The notes under the pieces are model-generated. The model was not told where the DNA came from. It searched no databases and worked only from the letters and a program-made list of their open reading frames with translations. From UBA1413 sp964567485 (lineage in GTDB: Bacteria > Bacteroidota > Bacteroidia > Bacteroidales > Prolixibacteraceae): DNA of 64,000 bases. Position numbers and translations under genes: made by a program. The first letter of the stretch is position 1. Every line of letters begins with the position of its first letter. This document shows positions 39,856-50,217 of the stretch, in pieces. The stretch spans positions 62,001 through 126,000 of the forward strand of contig CAZMMX010000002.1 of NCBI GenBank assembly GCA_964567485.1, in the 5' to 3' direction.

Positions 39856-42168
39856 ATGAAGGCCGGAACCAAATCTTTTATGTACCTGGTTTTGCTGCTG
39901 TTTATAGCTGGCAGTTGCCGGGACGACTCGTATATCGACAAATATGAAAGACCTGAGTGGCTGGCAGGTAAGGTTTACACGCAGTTGAAGGAGCAGTCCG
40001 ATCTTTCGACATTTGCCAAGTGTCTGGAGATTGCCGGTTATGATACCATCCTTGATGTTTCGGGGAGTTATACGGTATTTGCGCCCACCGATGAGGCCTT
40101 TGCGCTGTATTTCCAGCAGAGCCCCTACAAACGGGTGGAGGATATTCCCCTGGCTTTATTAAACGACTTGGTGAAATACCACATTGTCCAGAATCCATGG
40201 AGCAAGAACCAGCTGCGTTCCCTTGACGTCTACGGGTGGATAGATCCCAAGGATCTGACCAACAACGAGCCCAAGGGGTATAAACGGGAGACCCTCCTGC
40301 TTGACAAGGATCCCCGTTATGGGGTTTTTGGGGAAAGAAGAAACCTGCGTAATTACATCTCCATTGTCGATACGACGGCTACCTCATGGAAAAGGAGGGA
40401 AACCATCGATTCGCGCAAATATGCCCCGATATTCTATAAGGAGTATTTTGATATTTATGAGCTGAACAGTTCCGATTATGAGTTTTATTTCAACCGGCCG
40501 ATAGAATCTCCCTCCGACATTTATTATGGTGGGGGCAAAGTGACCGGGGATGAGATCTTTGCGGAAAATGGCTTTGTTTACAAGATTGACCGGGTCGTGG
40601 AGCCCCTAAAAAATGGCTATCAGATTCTCAGTGACAAGAGCGGTCCCCATTCCTATACGGCCTTTCTCGATCTGATCAATACCTTTCCCGATTTTGTATA
40701 CAACAACAACAAGACGCTGGATCAGCCGGGAGCAGCACAGGGGTTGACGGTGGATTCTCTCTTTGATCTCACTTATCCCCGGTTGACCTTTAACATCAAC
40801 CGGGAGAAGACCAAGGCCCCTCCGAGCACCTACGGGCTTCCCGAGAATGTGGCCATCAGGTACCATCATGGATTGATCGCCCCCACTGATGAGGCCTTCA
40901 ACGCCTTTGTCAACGAGTATATGGTGGGCGGTACCAGATGGGGGAGCCTGAAAAACGCCCCCGAGCATATTAAAAGGATTATTATCAACACCTATATGTC
41001 GATCAACCCGATCTATCCCACCGATCTCGAGAAGGGGTTTTATAACGGGGAGCTGGACCTGATCACGGTGGACCAGGAGGACATCATCCAGAAACAATAC
41101 GGCAGCAACTGTACTTTTATGGGGGTTGACCATGCCATTGTCCCCAGGGCTTTTAAAAGTGTGACCGGACCCATTTATCTCTCCCGTGGATACACCCGGG
41201 TGATGTACGCCATCGAGTCATCGGGACTTCTTTCCTCGCTGAAGCGGCAGAACCAGGATTATATTTTCTTTGTGGAATCGGATCAGAGCCTGCAGGAGGA
41301 CTCTTCCCTGGTTTATGATCCCATCAGGGAGAGGTTTTCGGCCTTTATGATCTCTCCCGGCTCCATCCAGGAGTTTGGGCTGACCAAGACTGATCTGCGG
41401 ACCCTGTTGCTGAACCATGTCGGTTTGCAGAAACCCCAGGGTCTGGCCCGCAAGGAGTTTATCCCGACGCAGGCGGGGACTTACCTGATCGTCAACAATG
41501 AAACGGGAGAAGTCAGGGGTACCGACGTGACCACCCAGGGCTACGGTGGAGCCCAGCCGGTTCAGGAATTCCCCCGGCAGATCAGCACCAACGCCGACAA
41601 CGGAACCACCTATGAGATCAACAACTGGTTCAGTTTTTCGGCAGTGAGCCTATACTCTGCTATATCCACCAAATATCCCAAATTCCACAACCTGTTGAAG
41701 GCCGCCGGTTTTGACCTGGCCAAGGAATACCGCTACAGCTTCATTTCGGAGAGCGAGGTATATACAGTTTTTGTACCCAGTGATGCCGCCATCGACGCCT
41801 ACCAAACCGCCGGAATGACGGTTGATCAACTCAAAAGATTGGTGCTTCTTCATTTTGTCCCCGGCCATATCATCTTTACCGATGGCAAGAAGTCGGCTGG
41901 TTACTATGAAACGACCCGTACTTCGGAGGCTTCTTCTCAGTATGCCACCTTCTATACCCAGTTGAAGCTCGAACCCGGAATCGATATCATCAAAATCATG
42001 GGCAAGGACGGCACCCCCTTCGTGGAGGTGCAGGAGTCGTCAAAAACCAACCTCATTCTTGGAAAAGGTGTGGGCGAAGGAACCGAGGCCATTGTCGGCA
42101 CCATCTCAAACGGGGTGATCCATGAGATTGACAAAGTTTTGGATTTTGCCGCACTCGACACCAAATAG
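39856..42168 (+). CDS. Four-domain FAS1 (fasciclin) lipoprotein
   Basis: A 770-residue exported lipoprotein: signal peptide ending L-F-I-A-G-S-C, whose Cys is the lipid site. At least four FAS1 repeats are marked by Y-T-V-F-A-P-T-D-E-A-F (about 75), I-A-P-T-D-E-A-F (about 340), F-V-E-S-D-Q-S (about 475) and Y-T-V-F-V-P-S-D-A-A-I (about 640), with I-S-N-G-V-I-H-E-I-D closing the last. FAS1 domains are adhesion or ligand-binding modules. First gene of the SusCD locus; 44 bases before susC. Likely surface exposed. Confidence 0.88.
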   Translation: MKAGTKSFMYLVLLLFIAGSCRDDSYIDKYERPEWLAGKVYTQLKEQSDLSTFAKCLEIAGYDTILDVSGSYTVFAPTDEAFALYFQQSPYKRVEDIPLALLNDLVKYHIVQNPWSKNQLRSLDVYGWIDPKDLTNNEPKGYKRETLLLDKDPRYGVFGERRNLRNYISIVDTTATSWKRRETIDSRKYAPIFYKEYFDIYELNSSDYEFYFNRPIESPSDIYYGGGKVTGDEIFAENGFVYKIDRVVEPLKNGYQILSDKSGPHSYTAFLDLINTFPDFVYNNNKTLDQPGAAQGLTVDSLFDLTYPRLTFNINREKTKAPPSTYGLPENVAIRYHHGLIAPTDEAFNAFVNEYMVGGTRWGSLKNAPEHIKRIIINTYMSINPIYPTDLEKGFYNGELDLITVDQEDIIQKQYGSNCTFMGVDHAIVPRAFKSVTGPIYLSRGYTRVMYAIESSGLLSSLKRQNQDYIFFVESDQSLQEDSSLVYDPIRERFSAFMISPGSIQEFGLTKTDLRTLLLNHVGLQKPQGLARKEFIPTQAGTYLIVNNETGEVRGTDVTTQGYGGAQPVQEFPRQISTNADNGTTYEINNWFSFSAVSLYSAISTKYPKFHNLLKAAGFDLAKEYRYSFISESEVYTVFVPSDAAIDAYQTAGMTVDQLKRLVLLHFVPGHIIFTDGKKSAGYYETTRTSEASSQYATFYTQLKLEPGIDIIKIMGKDGTPFVEVQESSKTNLILGKGVGEGTEAIVGTISNGVIHEIDKVLDFAALDTK

Positions 42169-42212
42169 TCATGATTTAACCTGATTCACTAAACCAAAGG
42201 TTTAAGAAAGAA

Positions 42213-45200
42213 ATGAAAAGAATAAAAAGTCTCCTTTTGCTTCTGCTGGCCATCTGTAGCTTTCTGGAAGCATATCCCCAGGGAAAGGTTGTTATCAGGG
42301 GCAGGGTCATAGACACTTCGGATAAGACCACCGTCATCGGGGCGAATATTGTCGAGTACGACAGTGATAACCGCGTGGTGGGAGGTACGATCACCAACGT
42401 GAACGGCGACTTTGTGCTGGAAATGCGCAGTGCGACCAACAAGGTGCTGGTCAGTGTGATCGGATACAACTCCAAAGAGATCAAACCCGATCCTTCGAAA
42501 ACCATGATGGTAGAGATAGATCCTTCAGACGTAGAAATCGGAGAGGTGGTGGTGACTGCCCAGGCCACCACGTCGAACCGTTTGACCAATATTGATCAGA
42601 GGGACAATGCCACGGCATCGGTGAAAATTGACCTGATGGAGATGAATGAGACCGGGCTGGTATCGGCTGCTGATGCTCTTCAGGGAAAAGTGTCAGGTTT
42701 GGACATCATCAGTGCCTCAGGGGACCCAGGTTCGGGATCTTCCCTGGTCATCAGGGGATTGAGCTCCATGGGCAACAGCCAGCCCCTCATCGTCATCGAC
42801 GGGGTTCCGCAGGATAAGGTGTCCAAGGATTTTGACCTGGCCTCAGCCGACCAGGAAGATATCAGTAACCTGATCAACATTGCCCTTCAGGATATCCGCT
42901 CCATTGAGGTTCTCAAGGATGCCGCTTCCACTGCCGTTTACGGCTCCCGGGGGGCCGACGGCGTTCTCCTGATTGAAACCCACAAGGGGAGAATGGGAAA
43001 GGTGCAGTTCGACTACCAGTATAAAAATACCTTTAATATTCAGCCCCCGGCCATTCCGATGCTGACTGGTGATGAATACATCATGCTTCAGCTCGAAGAG
43101 TGGCACAATGCCTACGGGGTTTTCGACATGCCTTCTGAAATCGCCTACGACCGTGACTACGCCGACTTCTTTAACTATTCGGCCAATACCGACTGGATTG
43201 GGGCCATTACCCGCAACTCAATGACCCACGACCACTATTTCAAGATCTCAGGCGGGGGACAGCGCACCCGCTATTTCACCTCTCTCAGCTACCTCGATGA
43301 GGAGGGAACGACCCTGGGAACGGCGGCCAAACGGTTTTCCACCCGTATCAACCTCGACTACCACCTTTCCCGGAAGCTTCTGTTCACGGTAAACTTCAGC
43401 TTTATTTCCAATACCACCGACGGGAATATCTCCCTTGACAATAAAAATGTGCGGGAAATGGCCTACATTAAGGCTCCCAACATGAGCATTTATCAGCGGG
43501 ACCAGTATGGTAACCTGACCGGGGAGTATTTCAACCCCATCAACAGTTACCAGGGCAATGGGGTATCCTTTTTTAATCCGGTGGCTGTGGCTACCCTGGG
43601 CAAGAACGACCGGGTGGAGAATTCTCTTGACAACACCTTCAGGCTGCGGTACACCATCAACGACTGGCTGATCTTCAACGAGACGATCTCCATCCAGTAC
43701 ACTGGGGGCAAGTCCAAGAATTTCCTTCCCTATAATGCCATTGGTGCCGACTGGCTCGACTGGCAGATCAACAAGGCGGAAGAGAGCAACAACATCAACT
43801 CTTCCATTCAGACCGAGACACAGCTTCTTTTCAACTCACCCTTTAAATCGTCGAAGCATATCATTTCTGGTGCTGCTACCTGGTTTACCAACCAGTCTCA
43901 GTCTGAATGGATGAACATCCAGAGCAACCGCACCCCCAGTACCGATATTCAGGATCCGGCCATCAATGCGCAGATCAACTGGATTGGGACGGGAATGGGT
44001 GAGAACCGGGATATTGCCGCGACCCTGAACCTGAACTACAAACTTCTCGACAGGTACGGGATTACCACCATTGTCAGGTCTGATGCCAACGCTGCTTTCG
44101 GGGCCAACAACCGGTGGGGTACCTTTGCCGGGGTTTCTGCATTCTGGCGTTTTTCCAGTGAACCCTGGCTGGAAACCCTGGAATGGCTGGGTGAGAGTAA
44201 GCTGAAAGCCAGTTGGGGCCTTGCCGGCCGCCAACCCGGCGATCCCTACGCCCGCTTTGCCACCTACGTATCCACCACCAACTACATCGACAACACTTCC
44301 GTGATTCCCAATAATGTCCAGCTCAATAACCTGAAGTGGGAGAATACCACCTCCTCTAACATTGGATTCGAAGTGAACCTCTTTAAAGACAGGTTCTTCC
44401 TGAATGCTGATTTCTACCAGAAAAAAACGACAGATATCCTGTTCGGGGGGTCGCCCTGGTTTTACAAGATTCCGACGGCATCAGGATATGATAACATCAA
44501 GTTTTTCAATGGCGGCGAGCTGGAAAACCGGGGATGGGAACTCATGGCCAACTGGAGAGTCGTCAGGACCAAGGATTTCTCCCTTTTCCTGGATTTCAAC
44601 ACCTCGCGCAATGTGAACTCTTTCAACAAGCTGCCTGAGAATTTCAATAAGGAGAGGAATACCTCCCTCACCAACGGTTCCTTTCCCCAGTTGGTCAAAG
44701 AGGGAGAACCCATCGGCTCTTTTTATGGGGTGCGTTATTTGGGGGTATGGCCCAGTGATGAGGATGTGGTCGCCCAGGATGCCAATGGGGATCCCCTCCT
44801 CGACGGCGAGGGCAATCCCATTCCGCTCACTTTTCAAGGATCATATATCTTTAAGGGGGGGGATGCCCGCTACGAAGATATCAACCATGACGGGGTCATT
44901 GACCTGAACGACGTGGTGTATATCGGCGACTCCAATCCCGACTTTATCGGAGGTTTCGGGGCCTCCATGAAATACAAGAGTTTTGATTTCTCCTTCGGGT
45001 TCCATTACCGTCTGGGCTTTGATATCGTCAACAGGGTGGCCATCAATACCGAAGGGATGCTTAACCGCAACAACCAGAGCAAGGCGGTGCTCAGCCGCTG
45101 GCGGGTGCAAGGCCAGGATGAACCCGGAACACTGCCCCGGGCTTACCTCAACCATCCGGCCAACAATCTGGGATCTGACCGATATGTGGAAAAAGGAGAC

Positions 45201-45440
45201 TTCATGCGGCTCAATAATGTCAAGTTCGGCTACCAGTTGCCTCAGAAAACCTGTAGCCGCCTGGGTCTGCGCAGCCTTAACCTGGCCTTCAGCGCCCGTA
45301 AACTCTTTACCATTACCCAATATTCTGGTCAGGATCCCGAGGTGGGGCAGAATGCCGCTGATCCTTTCTGGATAGGTGAAGACAAAGCCAACACTCCTCC
45401 ACCCAAAACATTTACATTTAGTTTATTGGTCGGATTCTAA
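42213..45440 (+). CDS. SusC/RagA-family TonB-linked outer-membrane transporter (first)
   Basis: A 1,075-residue beta-barrel importer. Signal peptide to about residue 22, then a carboxypeptidase-regulatory-like beta domain (KVVIRGRVIDTSDKTTVIGANI) and the TonB plug with LQGKVSGLDIISASGDPGSG, VIRGLSS and PLIVIDGVPQ, all typical of SusC. The rest is barrel, ending in an aromatic-rich F-T-F-S-L-L-V-G-F. It imports a ligand captured by the SusD lid, using TonB energy. The ligand is unknown. The partner SusD starts 13 bases downstream. Confidence 0.95.
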   Translation: MKRIKSLLLLLLAICSFLEAYPQGKVVIRGRVIDTSDKTTVIGANIVEYDSDNRVVGGTITNVNGDFVLEMRSATNKVLVSVIGYNSKEIKPDPSKTMMVEIDPSDVEIGEVVVTAQATTSNRLTNIDQRDNATASVKIDLMEMNETGLVSAADALQGKVSGLDIISASGDPGSGSSLVIRGLSSMGNSQPLIVIDGVPQDKVSKDFDLASADQEDISNLINIALQDIRSIEVLKDAASTAVYGSRGADGVLLIETHKGRMGKVQFDYQYKNTFNIQPPAIPMLTGDEYIMLQLEEWHNAYGVFDMPSEIAYDRDYADFFNYSANTDWIGAITRNSMTHDHYFKISGGGQRTRYFTSLSYLDEEGTTLGTAAKRFSTRINLDYHLSRKLLFTVNFSFISNTTDGNISLDNKNVREMAYIKAPNMSIYQRDQYGNLTGEYFNPINSYQGNGVSFFNPVAVATLGKNDRVENSLDNTFRLRYTINDWLIFNETISIQYTGGKSKNFLPYNAIGADWLDWQINKAEESNNINSSIQTETQLLFNSPFKSSKHIISGAATWFTNQSQSEWMNIQSNRTPSTDIQDPAINAQINWIGTGMGENRDIAATLNLNYKLLDRYGITTIVRSDANAAFGANNRWGTFAGVSAFWRFSSEPWLETLEWLGESKLKASWGLAGRQPGDPYARFATYVSTTNYIDNTSVIPNNVQLNNLKWENTTSSNIGFEVNLFKDRFFLNADFYQKKTTDILFGGSPWFYKIPTASGYDNIKFFNGGELENRGWELMANWRVVRTKDFSLFLDFNTSRNVNSFNKLPENFNKERNTSLTNGSFPQLVKEGEPIGSFYGVRYLGVWPSDEDVVAQDANGDPLLDGEGNPIPLTFQGSYIFKGGDARYEDINHDGVIDLNDVVYIGDSNPDFIGGFGASMKYKSFDFSFGFHYRLGFDIVNRVAINTEGMLNRNNQSKAVLSRWRVQGQDEPGTLPRAYLNHPANNLGSDRYVEKGDFMRLNNVKFGYQLPQKTCSRLGLRSLNLAFSARKLFTITQYSGQDPEVGQNAADPFWIGEDKANTPPPKTFTFSLLVGF

Positions 45441-45453
45441 AAACAGGTAAACA

Positions 45454-46923
45454 ATGAAAAGGAATATTAAATATATCATGATCCTCCTGGCCGTACTGGT
45501 CCAGGTATCCTGTGGTGACTGGCTGGAACTGGAACCCCCGAGCGGACTGACCAGGGAGGAGTTCTGGCAGACCAAGGAGGATGTGGAAGCCTTGCTGAGC
45601 GGGGCCTACAGCGCCATGTCAAAAATGGACAATCTCTTTTTCCTGTATGGGGAAATCAGAGCCGACATGGTGATCGGCGACAGCAACCAGGACGACAACC
45701 AGAAGAAGATGGCCCAGAACAATATCTATGCTGACAACGGCATGGCCAACTGGAGCAAGTTTTACCAGGTGATCAACTATTGCAACGAGATCATCAAGAA
45801 TGCTCCCCTGGTACAGGAGAGAGACAATACCTTTACCGACTACCAGCTGAAGGGATGGATGTCGGAGGCTTATTTTCTGCGTTCGCTCTCCTATTTCTAC
45901 CTGGTGCGCATCTTTAGGGATGTCCCCCTGATCCTGGAGCCCTCAGAGACCGATGATTCCGATTTTTACATTCCCAAGTCGGAGGAAGCGGTGGTGCTGG
46001 CCCAGATCACCAAGGATCTGGAGGAGAACCGCAATTTCGCCATTGCCGATGGTTATGCCACCCTTTCCGAGAACAAGGGGCGTGCTTCCAAGGCGGCTTT
46101 TGATGCCCTTCTGGCCGATATCGCCCTGTGGAGCTTCGATTACAACAAAGTGCTGGAACATGTGGCCCGCATTGAGGCCAATGAGGAGATTGTCATGATG
46201 CCCAGTGGTAAATGGTTCGAACTCTACTATCCGGGAAACGCCCTGGAGAGCATTTTTGAGTTCCAGTTCGATATGGGAAAAAACCAGAGTAACCAGCTCT
46301 ATGGCCTTACCAACCGGAATTCCTATAATTATGATCCCAGCCAGACGGCCCTGGAGATGTTTGCTCGTCTTTATGCCAAGGAATTGGTGCGTGGTGAGGA
46401 TGCCTCTATCAAACGATATGGTGACGATGATTACATTGTCTGGAAATATGTCGGCAGTGCTCCCGACGGGAACACGATCCGCACCGGGACCCTCCAGAAC
46501 AGCGCCAATTGGATTGTTTACCGGCTCGCCGACGTCATGCTGATGAAAGCCGAAGCCCTTTCACAACTAGGCCGTTATGGGGAAGCCCTGGAGATCATCA
46601 ACGTGATCAGGGATCGTGCCAGCGTGGCGGCCATCGGCCTCCCCAATTCCGCCACAGCCTACGAGGATGCCATCCTCGAAGAGCGGGCCCTGGAACTTGC
46701 TTTCGAAGGGAAACGGTGGTTTGACCTTCTCCGCATGGGCCGCAGGAACGACTACGCCAGAAAGGAGAAACTGATCGAGGTGATTGTACGCAATGTCCCC
46801 TCTACCCAGAAGAGAATCCTGGCCGTTAAACTGACCAACCCCCTGGGCTGGTATATGCCGATTCACGAAGATGAACTTGAGAGAAATAAAAATCTTGTTC
46901 AGAACCCTTATTACAACAACTAG
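45454..46923 (+). CDS. SusD/RagB-family surface lipoprotein (first)
   Basis: A 489-residue lid protein. Signal peptide ends L-V-Q-V-S-C with a lipobox. The N-terminal TPR-like helices (EEFWQTKEDVEALLSGAYSAM), the G-W-M-S-E-A-Y-F-L-R-S-L-S-Y-F-Y-L-V-R middle motif and EERALELAFEGKRWFDLLR near the end are hallmarks of SusD. It closes the SusC barrel over its substrate. Completely in register and uninterrupted, 2 bases before the next gene. Confidence 0.95.
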   Translation: MKRNIKYIMILLAVLVQVSCGDWLELEPPSGLTREEFWQTKEDVEALLSGAYSAMSKMDNLFFLYGEIRADMVIGDSNQDDNQKKMAQNNIYADNGMANWSKFYQVINYCNEIIKNAPLVQERDNTFTDYQLKGWMSEAYFLRSLSYFYLVRIFRDVPLILEPSETDDSDFYIPKSEEAVVLAQITKDLEENRNFAIADGYATLSENKGRASKAAFDALLADIALWSFDYNKVLEHVARIEANEEIVMMPSGKWFELYYPGNALESIFEFQFDMGKNQSNQLYGLTNRNSYNYDPSQTALEMFARLYAKELVRGEDASIKRYGDDDYIVWKYVGSAPDGNTIRTGTLQNSANWIVYRLADVMLMKAEALSQLGRYGEALEIINVIRDRASVAAIGLPNSATAYEDAILEERALELAFEGKRWFDLLRMGRRNDYARKEKLIEVIVRNVPSTQKRILAVKLTNPLGWYMPIHEDELERNKNLVQNPYYNN

Positions 46924-46925
46924 CC

Positions 46926-48509
46926 ATGAAAAAAAGCAGTCTCCTTTTTGCCCTCATTGCCACACTTCTCTTTCAGTGGTCCTGTAAGGAAGAGGAACAT
47001 CCCAACCCGGAGTTTGAGGACATGATCAAAATGACCATATATGATTATATGGTGGAAAAGAAGGATACCTTTTCCAGTTTTCTGGCCATTATGGAGAAGG
47101 GCGGACTTGACCTGACCATGAGTGCATTCAACCCCAATGCCACAGATGGTAATTTTCTGTATACCCTCTTTCTTCCCACCAACGATGCCGTTGACAAATT
47201 TATCAGTGAACATCCCCAGTATAACTCCCTCAACGATTTGCTGAATGACGAGGTGTATGTCAGAGCCCTGAGCCGCTATCATGTGCTGAACATGGGGATC
47301 ATCACCAATGACTTTCCGTTTGGTGCCCTTCCTGAGCTGACCCTTTCGGGGGACCAGCTGACCGTCAGCTTCATCATAGAAGCCGACACCTCCTATTACA
47401 AAATCAACAACCAGGCGGCGATCATCCTCCCCAACATAGAAGCCTCCAACGGCTTTGTCCATGTGATGGAGACCATGCTGACCCCGGTGACCTACACCAC
47501 CTATGGGTGGCTGGCGCAGAATCCGGGGTATTCCATCTTCAAGGCGGCCCTGGATGCCACGGGTTTGAAGGACACCCTGAACATCAACCAGAAAACCGAT
47601 ACCCGGCGGTTACGGCCCCATACCCTGATGGTAGAACACGACTCCATTTTCCACCGGCGAAATATCCGCTCTTTTGAAGAACTGGCCAACTACATCAGTC
47701 CGGGGAATACCAATTACGCCAGTAAGTCCAATCTGCTCCATAATTTTGTGGCTTACCATATTCTGGAAGGCAGCCTGTTCCTTGATGATTTTGAAGGGGA
47801 GGCTTCCAATTACAACACTTATTCCGACATTCCCCTGTCGGTGAACGGCTTGGGGATCGATATTGCCATTAACAAAGGACGCATGGTGTTTGACACCATT
47901 TTTCATGCCAGCGGTGACACCACCCTGATTGATTATGTGGGGGTGTTGTACGACGCCAGTAACATGATCACCCAGTCGGGATCGGTCCATTTCATCAATC
48001 AGATCATGTACCAGTTTTCCCCTGCTCCCGCCATCCGCAATTATGAGTTCTGGGAGGAATCCCTTTTCAGTGAGTTGCGCCGGGAACCCGGAAGTTACGA
48101 GATCGAGGATCCCAGCCTGCTGAGCACAATAACGTGGAGCGGCGCCGACCTCTTTTTTGTGAAATCGGAAGACACCGAAGATCCGGCATGGAACCAGGAT
48201 TATCTCTTCCTGAACGGCGATTTTGTGATTTCCTATACCATGCCAAAGATCATCCAGGGGAAATATGATGTTTTACTGGGAGCACATGCCTACAGTGAAG
48301 ACAATGCCCTGGTCGAGATTTATCTCGATAACAAAAAAATTGGCGGACTGGTGGACCTCACCACGGGGGGTAGTTCCTCCAATCCCTATGCACAAAAGGA
48401 AATCGGTACTGTCGAATTCCAAAGGTACGAAGACCATACCATCAGAATCGTCTCTCTGATTCCGGGGGCATTTATGTGGGATTACGTAAGATTTGAACCT
48501 GTTAAATAA
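46926..48509 (+). CDS. FAS1-domain lipoprotein (second)
   Basis: A 527-residue lipoprotein (signal peptide ending F-Q-W-S-C). FAS1 motifs are Y-T-L-F-L-P-T-N-D-A-V near residue 77 and the helix after T-Y-G-W-L-A-Q-N-P-G near 195, giving two FAS1-like domains. The last about 130 residues form a beta-rich domain ending 'MWDYVRFEPVK', a shape that recurs in the next gene and resembles a galactose-binding-like jelly roll. By position it corresponds to the SusE/F-type surface binding proteins of other loci. Glycan binding is inferred from that and is not shown. Confidence 0.8.
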   Translation: MKKSSLLFALIATLLFQWSCKEEEHPNPEFEDMIKMTIYDYMVEKKDTFSSFLAIMEKGGLDLTMSAFNPNATDGNFLYTLFLPTNDAVDKFISEHPQYNSLNDLLNDEVYVRALSRYHVLNMGIITNDFPFGALPELTLSGDQLTVSFIIEADTSYYKINNQAAIILPNIEASNGFVHVMETMLTPVTYTTYGWLAQNPGYSIFKAALDATGLKDTLNINQKTDTRRLRPHTLMVEHDSIFHRRNIRSFEELANYISPGNTNYASKSNLLHNFVAYHILEGSLFLDDFEGEASNYNTYSDIPLSVNGLGIDIAINKGRMVFDTIFHASGDTTLIDYVGVLYDASNMITQSGSVHFINQIMYQFSPAPAIRNYEFWEESLFSELRREPGSYEIEDPSLLSTITWSGADLFFVKSEDTEDPAWNQDYLFLNGDFVISYTMPKIIQGKYDVLLGAHAYSEDNALVEIYLDNKKIGGLVDLTTGGSSSNPYAQKEIGTVEFQRYEDHTIRIVSLIPGAFMWDYVRFEPVK

Positions 48510-48516
48510 TACGAAA

Positions 48517-50049
48517 ATGAAAAATATTCCCGGTTTCATCATCCTGATCATCCTCCTGGTTGCCGGAGGCTGCTCCGATATTTGGGATAAGCATTACAAT
48601 GTGGTGCCGGAGACCACAGACCAGGATATTTGGGAGGTCCTGGAACAAGACCAGGATGTTTCCATGTTTGTGAACGCCCTGAAGGAGTTCAAGTATGATT
48701 CGGTCTTTAAGTCGGTGAAGGTTTACACCTACTTCATACCGACCAACCAGGCCATCAATGCGTTTTTGGCGGGGCATCCCATGACCAAGGCGGTTCTGGA
48801 TTATCATATCGTTTCTCATTTTATCCAGTCGAACAGTATCGCGGAAAAAAGGAGGGTTCAGACCCTGGCCCTGAAACTGGCCCTGTTTGAAAGAAGTGGC
48901 GGCAACTCAACCTACGACGGGATTCCCCTGAGTTTTGAGAGTCCTCTTTACAAAAATGGCAAGTATTATAAGATGGACCAGGTGGCCATGCCCAAGCCTA
49001 CTTTCTATGAGTATTACCTCGAGAATAATCCATTGCTCAGGGATTATATCGACAGTCGCGACAGTATCGTACTTGACCGTGAGAAAAGCCGTCCTATCGG
49101 GTTCAACGAGGATGGTCTGACCATTTACGATACCGTGGCCGTTACACTCAATAATTTTGAGATCAAATATTTCCCGGTAAAGAATGAGTTGCGCAATATC
49201 ACGGCCACCATCGTGTTCCCCAGGAAGGAAAAGTATGAAGACGCGCTTACGGTGATGGCTCAGAAGCTGGGAGGAACCTATCAGACCCATGAGGATATTC
49301 CCGTGGCCTGGCAGAACGAAATTCTGATTCCCTATCTTCTTGAACGGGGGGTCTTCCTGAATCAGCTCGATGAAGAGGAGTTTGTGCGACCTGCCTGGAA
49401 AGATACCCTGAAGCTTCTCAACATTCTCGGCGACAGCGTGGCCATTGATTATTCGCCGGTCGACCGGGCGGTTTGCAGTAACGGCATCGCTTACGATTAT
49501 GCCAATTTTGTCATTTCCGATTCCCTCTTTGCGGGAAGGAGCAGGTTTGAGGGTGAATCGCTGGTCCGCGAAGTGGGGGTGAACAAATATACCTGGAGGG
49601 ACAGCATCAAACTGATCAGTGACCAGTCCTTTGCCCCGTTGCGTCAGTATATTCCGGGAGCATCGAAAGACTCCATCCTCAGTGTCTCCTTCAACAAGGG
49701 GTATAATCAGCGGTTTATCCTGGAGTTTAAGACCCGCAATCTCTTCCCGCGCAAGTACCGTGTGGTGGTACGTACCCAAATGGATATCGGCGGGAAATAT
49801 GATATCTATGCCAATAACGAGCTGGTCAGGAGCTTTGACTATTACGACTATGTACGTTACCGGGGGGTTCTCCCCAGTGTACAGACGCCTCTCCGTTTTG
49901 CCCAGGAAGGCCGCTTTAACCGCTTTGACTTCTGGATGGAAAACCTGACCGAATATGGGCAGGCGGTCATCAGGTTCGATTACAAGGGACCGGGGAGTGT
50001 GGCCGGAAACGGACTGGTCATCGACTATATTGAGTTTATCCCCTATTAA
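48517..50049 (+). CDS. FAS1-domain lipoprotein (third)
   Basis: A 510-residue lipoprotein from the ATG at 48517 (MKNIPGFIILIILLVAGGC), which begins 8 bases after the previous stop; a frame opening at 48493 overlaps it. One clear FAS1 domain (Y-T-Y-F-I-P-T-N-Q-A-I near residue 75) precedes a long middle region. The C-terminal about 110 residues match the previous protein's end in shape (PRKYRVVVRTQMDIGGKYDI...NGLVIDYIEFIPY). The pair could be tandem surface binders with different specificities. Confidence 0.75.
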   Translation: MKNIPGFIILIILLVAGGCSDIWDKHYNVVPETTDQDIWEVLEQDQDVSMFVNALKEFKYDSVFKSVKVYTYFIPTNQAINAFLAGHPMTKAVLDYHIVSHFIQSNSIAEKRRVQTLALKLALFERSGGNSTYDGIPLSFESPLYKNGKYYKMDQVAMPKPTFYEYYLENNPLLRDYIDSRDSIVLDREKSRPIGFNEDGLTIYDTVAVTLNNFEIKYFPVKNELRNITATIVFPRKEKYEDALTVMAQKLGGTYQTHEDIPVAWQNEILIPYLLERGVFLNQLDEEEFVRPAWKDTLKLLNILGDSVAIDYSPVDRAVCSNGIAYDYANFVISDSLFAGRSRFEGESLVREVGVNKYTWRDSIKLISDQSFAPLRQYIPGASKDSILSVSFNKGYNQRFILEFKTRNLFPRKYRVVVRTQMDIGGKYDIYANNELVRSFDYYDYVRYRGVLPSVQTPLRFAQEGRFNRFDFWMENLTEYGQAVIRFDYKGPGSVAGNGLVIDYIEFIPY

Positions 50050-50217
50050 AACTCTGCCAGGATGAAAAACCGATTTCCACAGCCGGGCGAGAGCCACTCC
50101 GGGATCATGACGGAGAAACGGAATGAATTACATGCGAAAATCATCACCGGGAACTTGGGTGACAACGGTCGGCTTCGGCCCGCTGGCCATACCAGTTCTG
50201 ACCAATATCTGAACATT

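Noticed and set aside
48907..50097. A 396-codon minus-strand open frame opposite the third FAS1 gene
   Set aside because: No family similarity, and the plus-strand gene has a lipobox and FAS1 domain within an operon.
50062..50217. 52-residue N-terminal extension of the second SusC
   Set aside because: The extension has no signal peptide, while the ATG at 50218 starts a proper one directly before the SusC domain.
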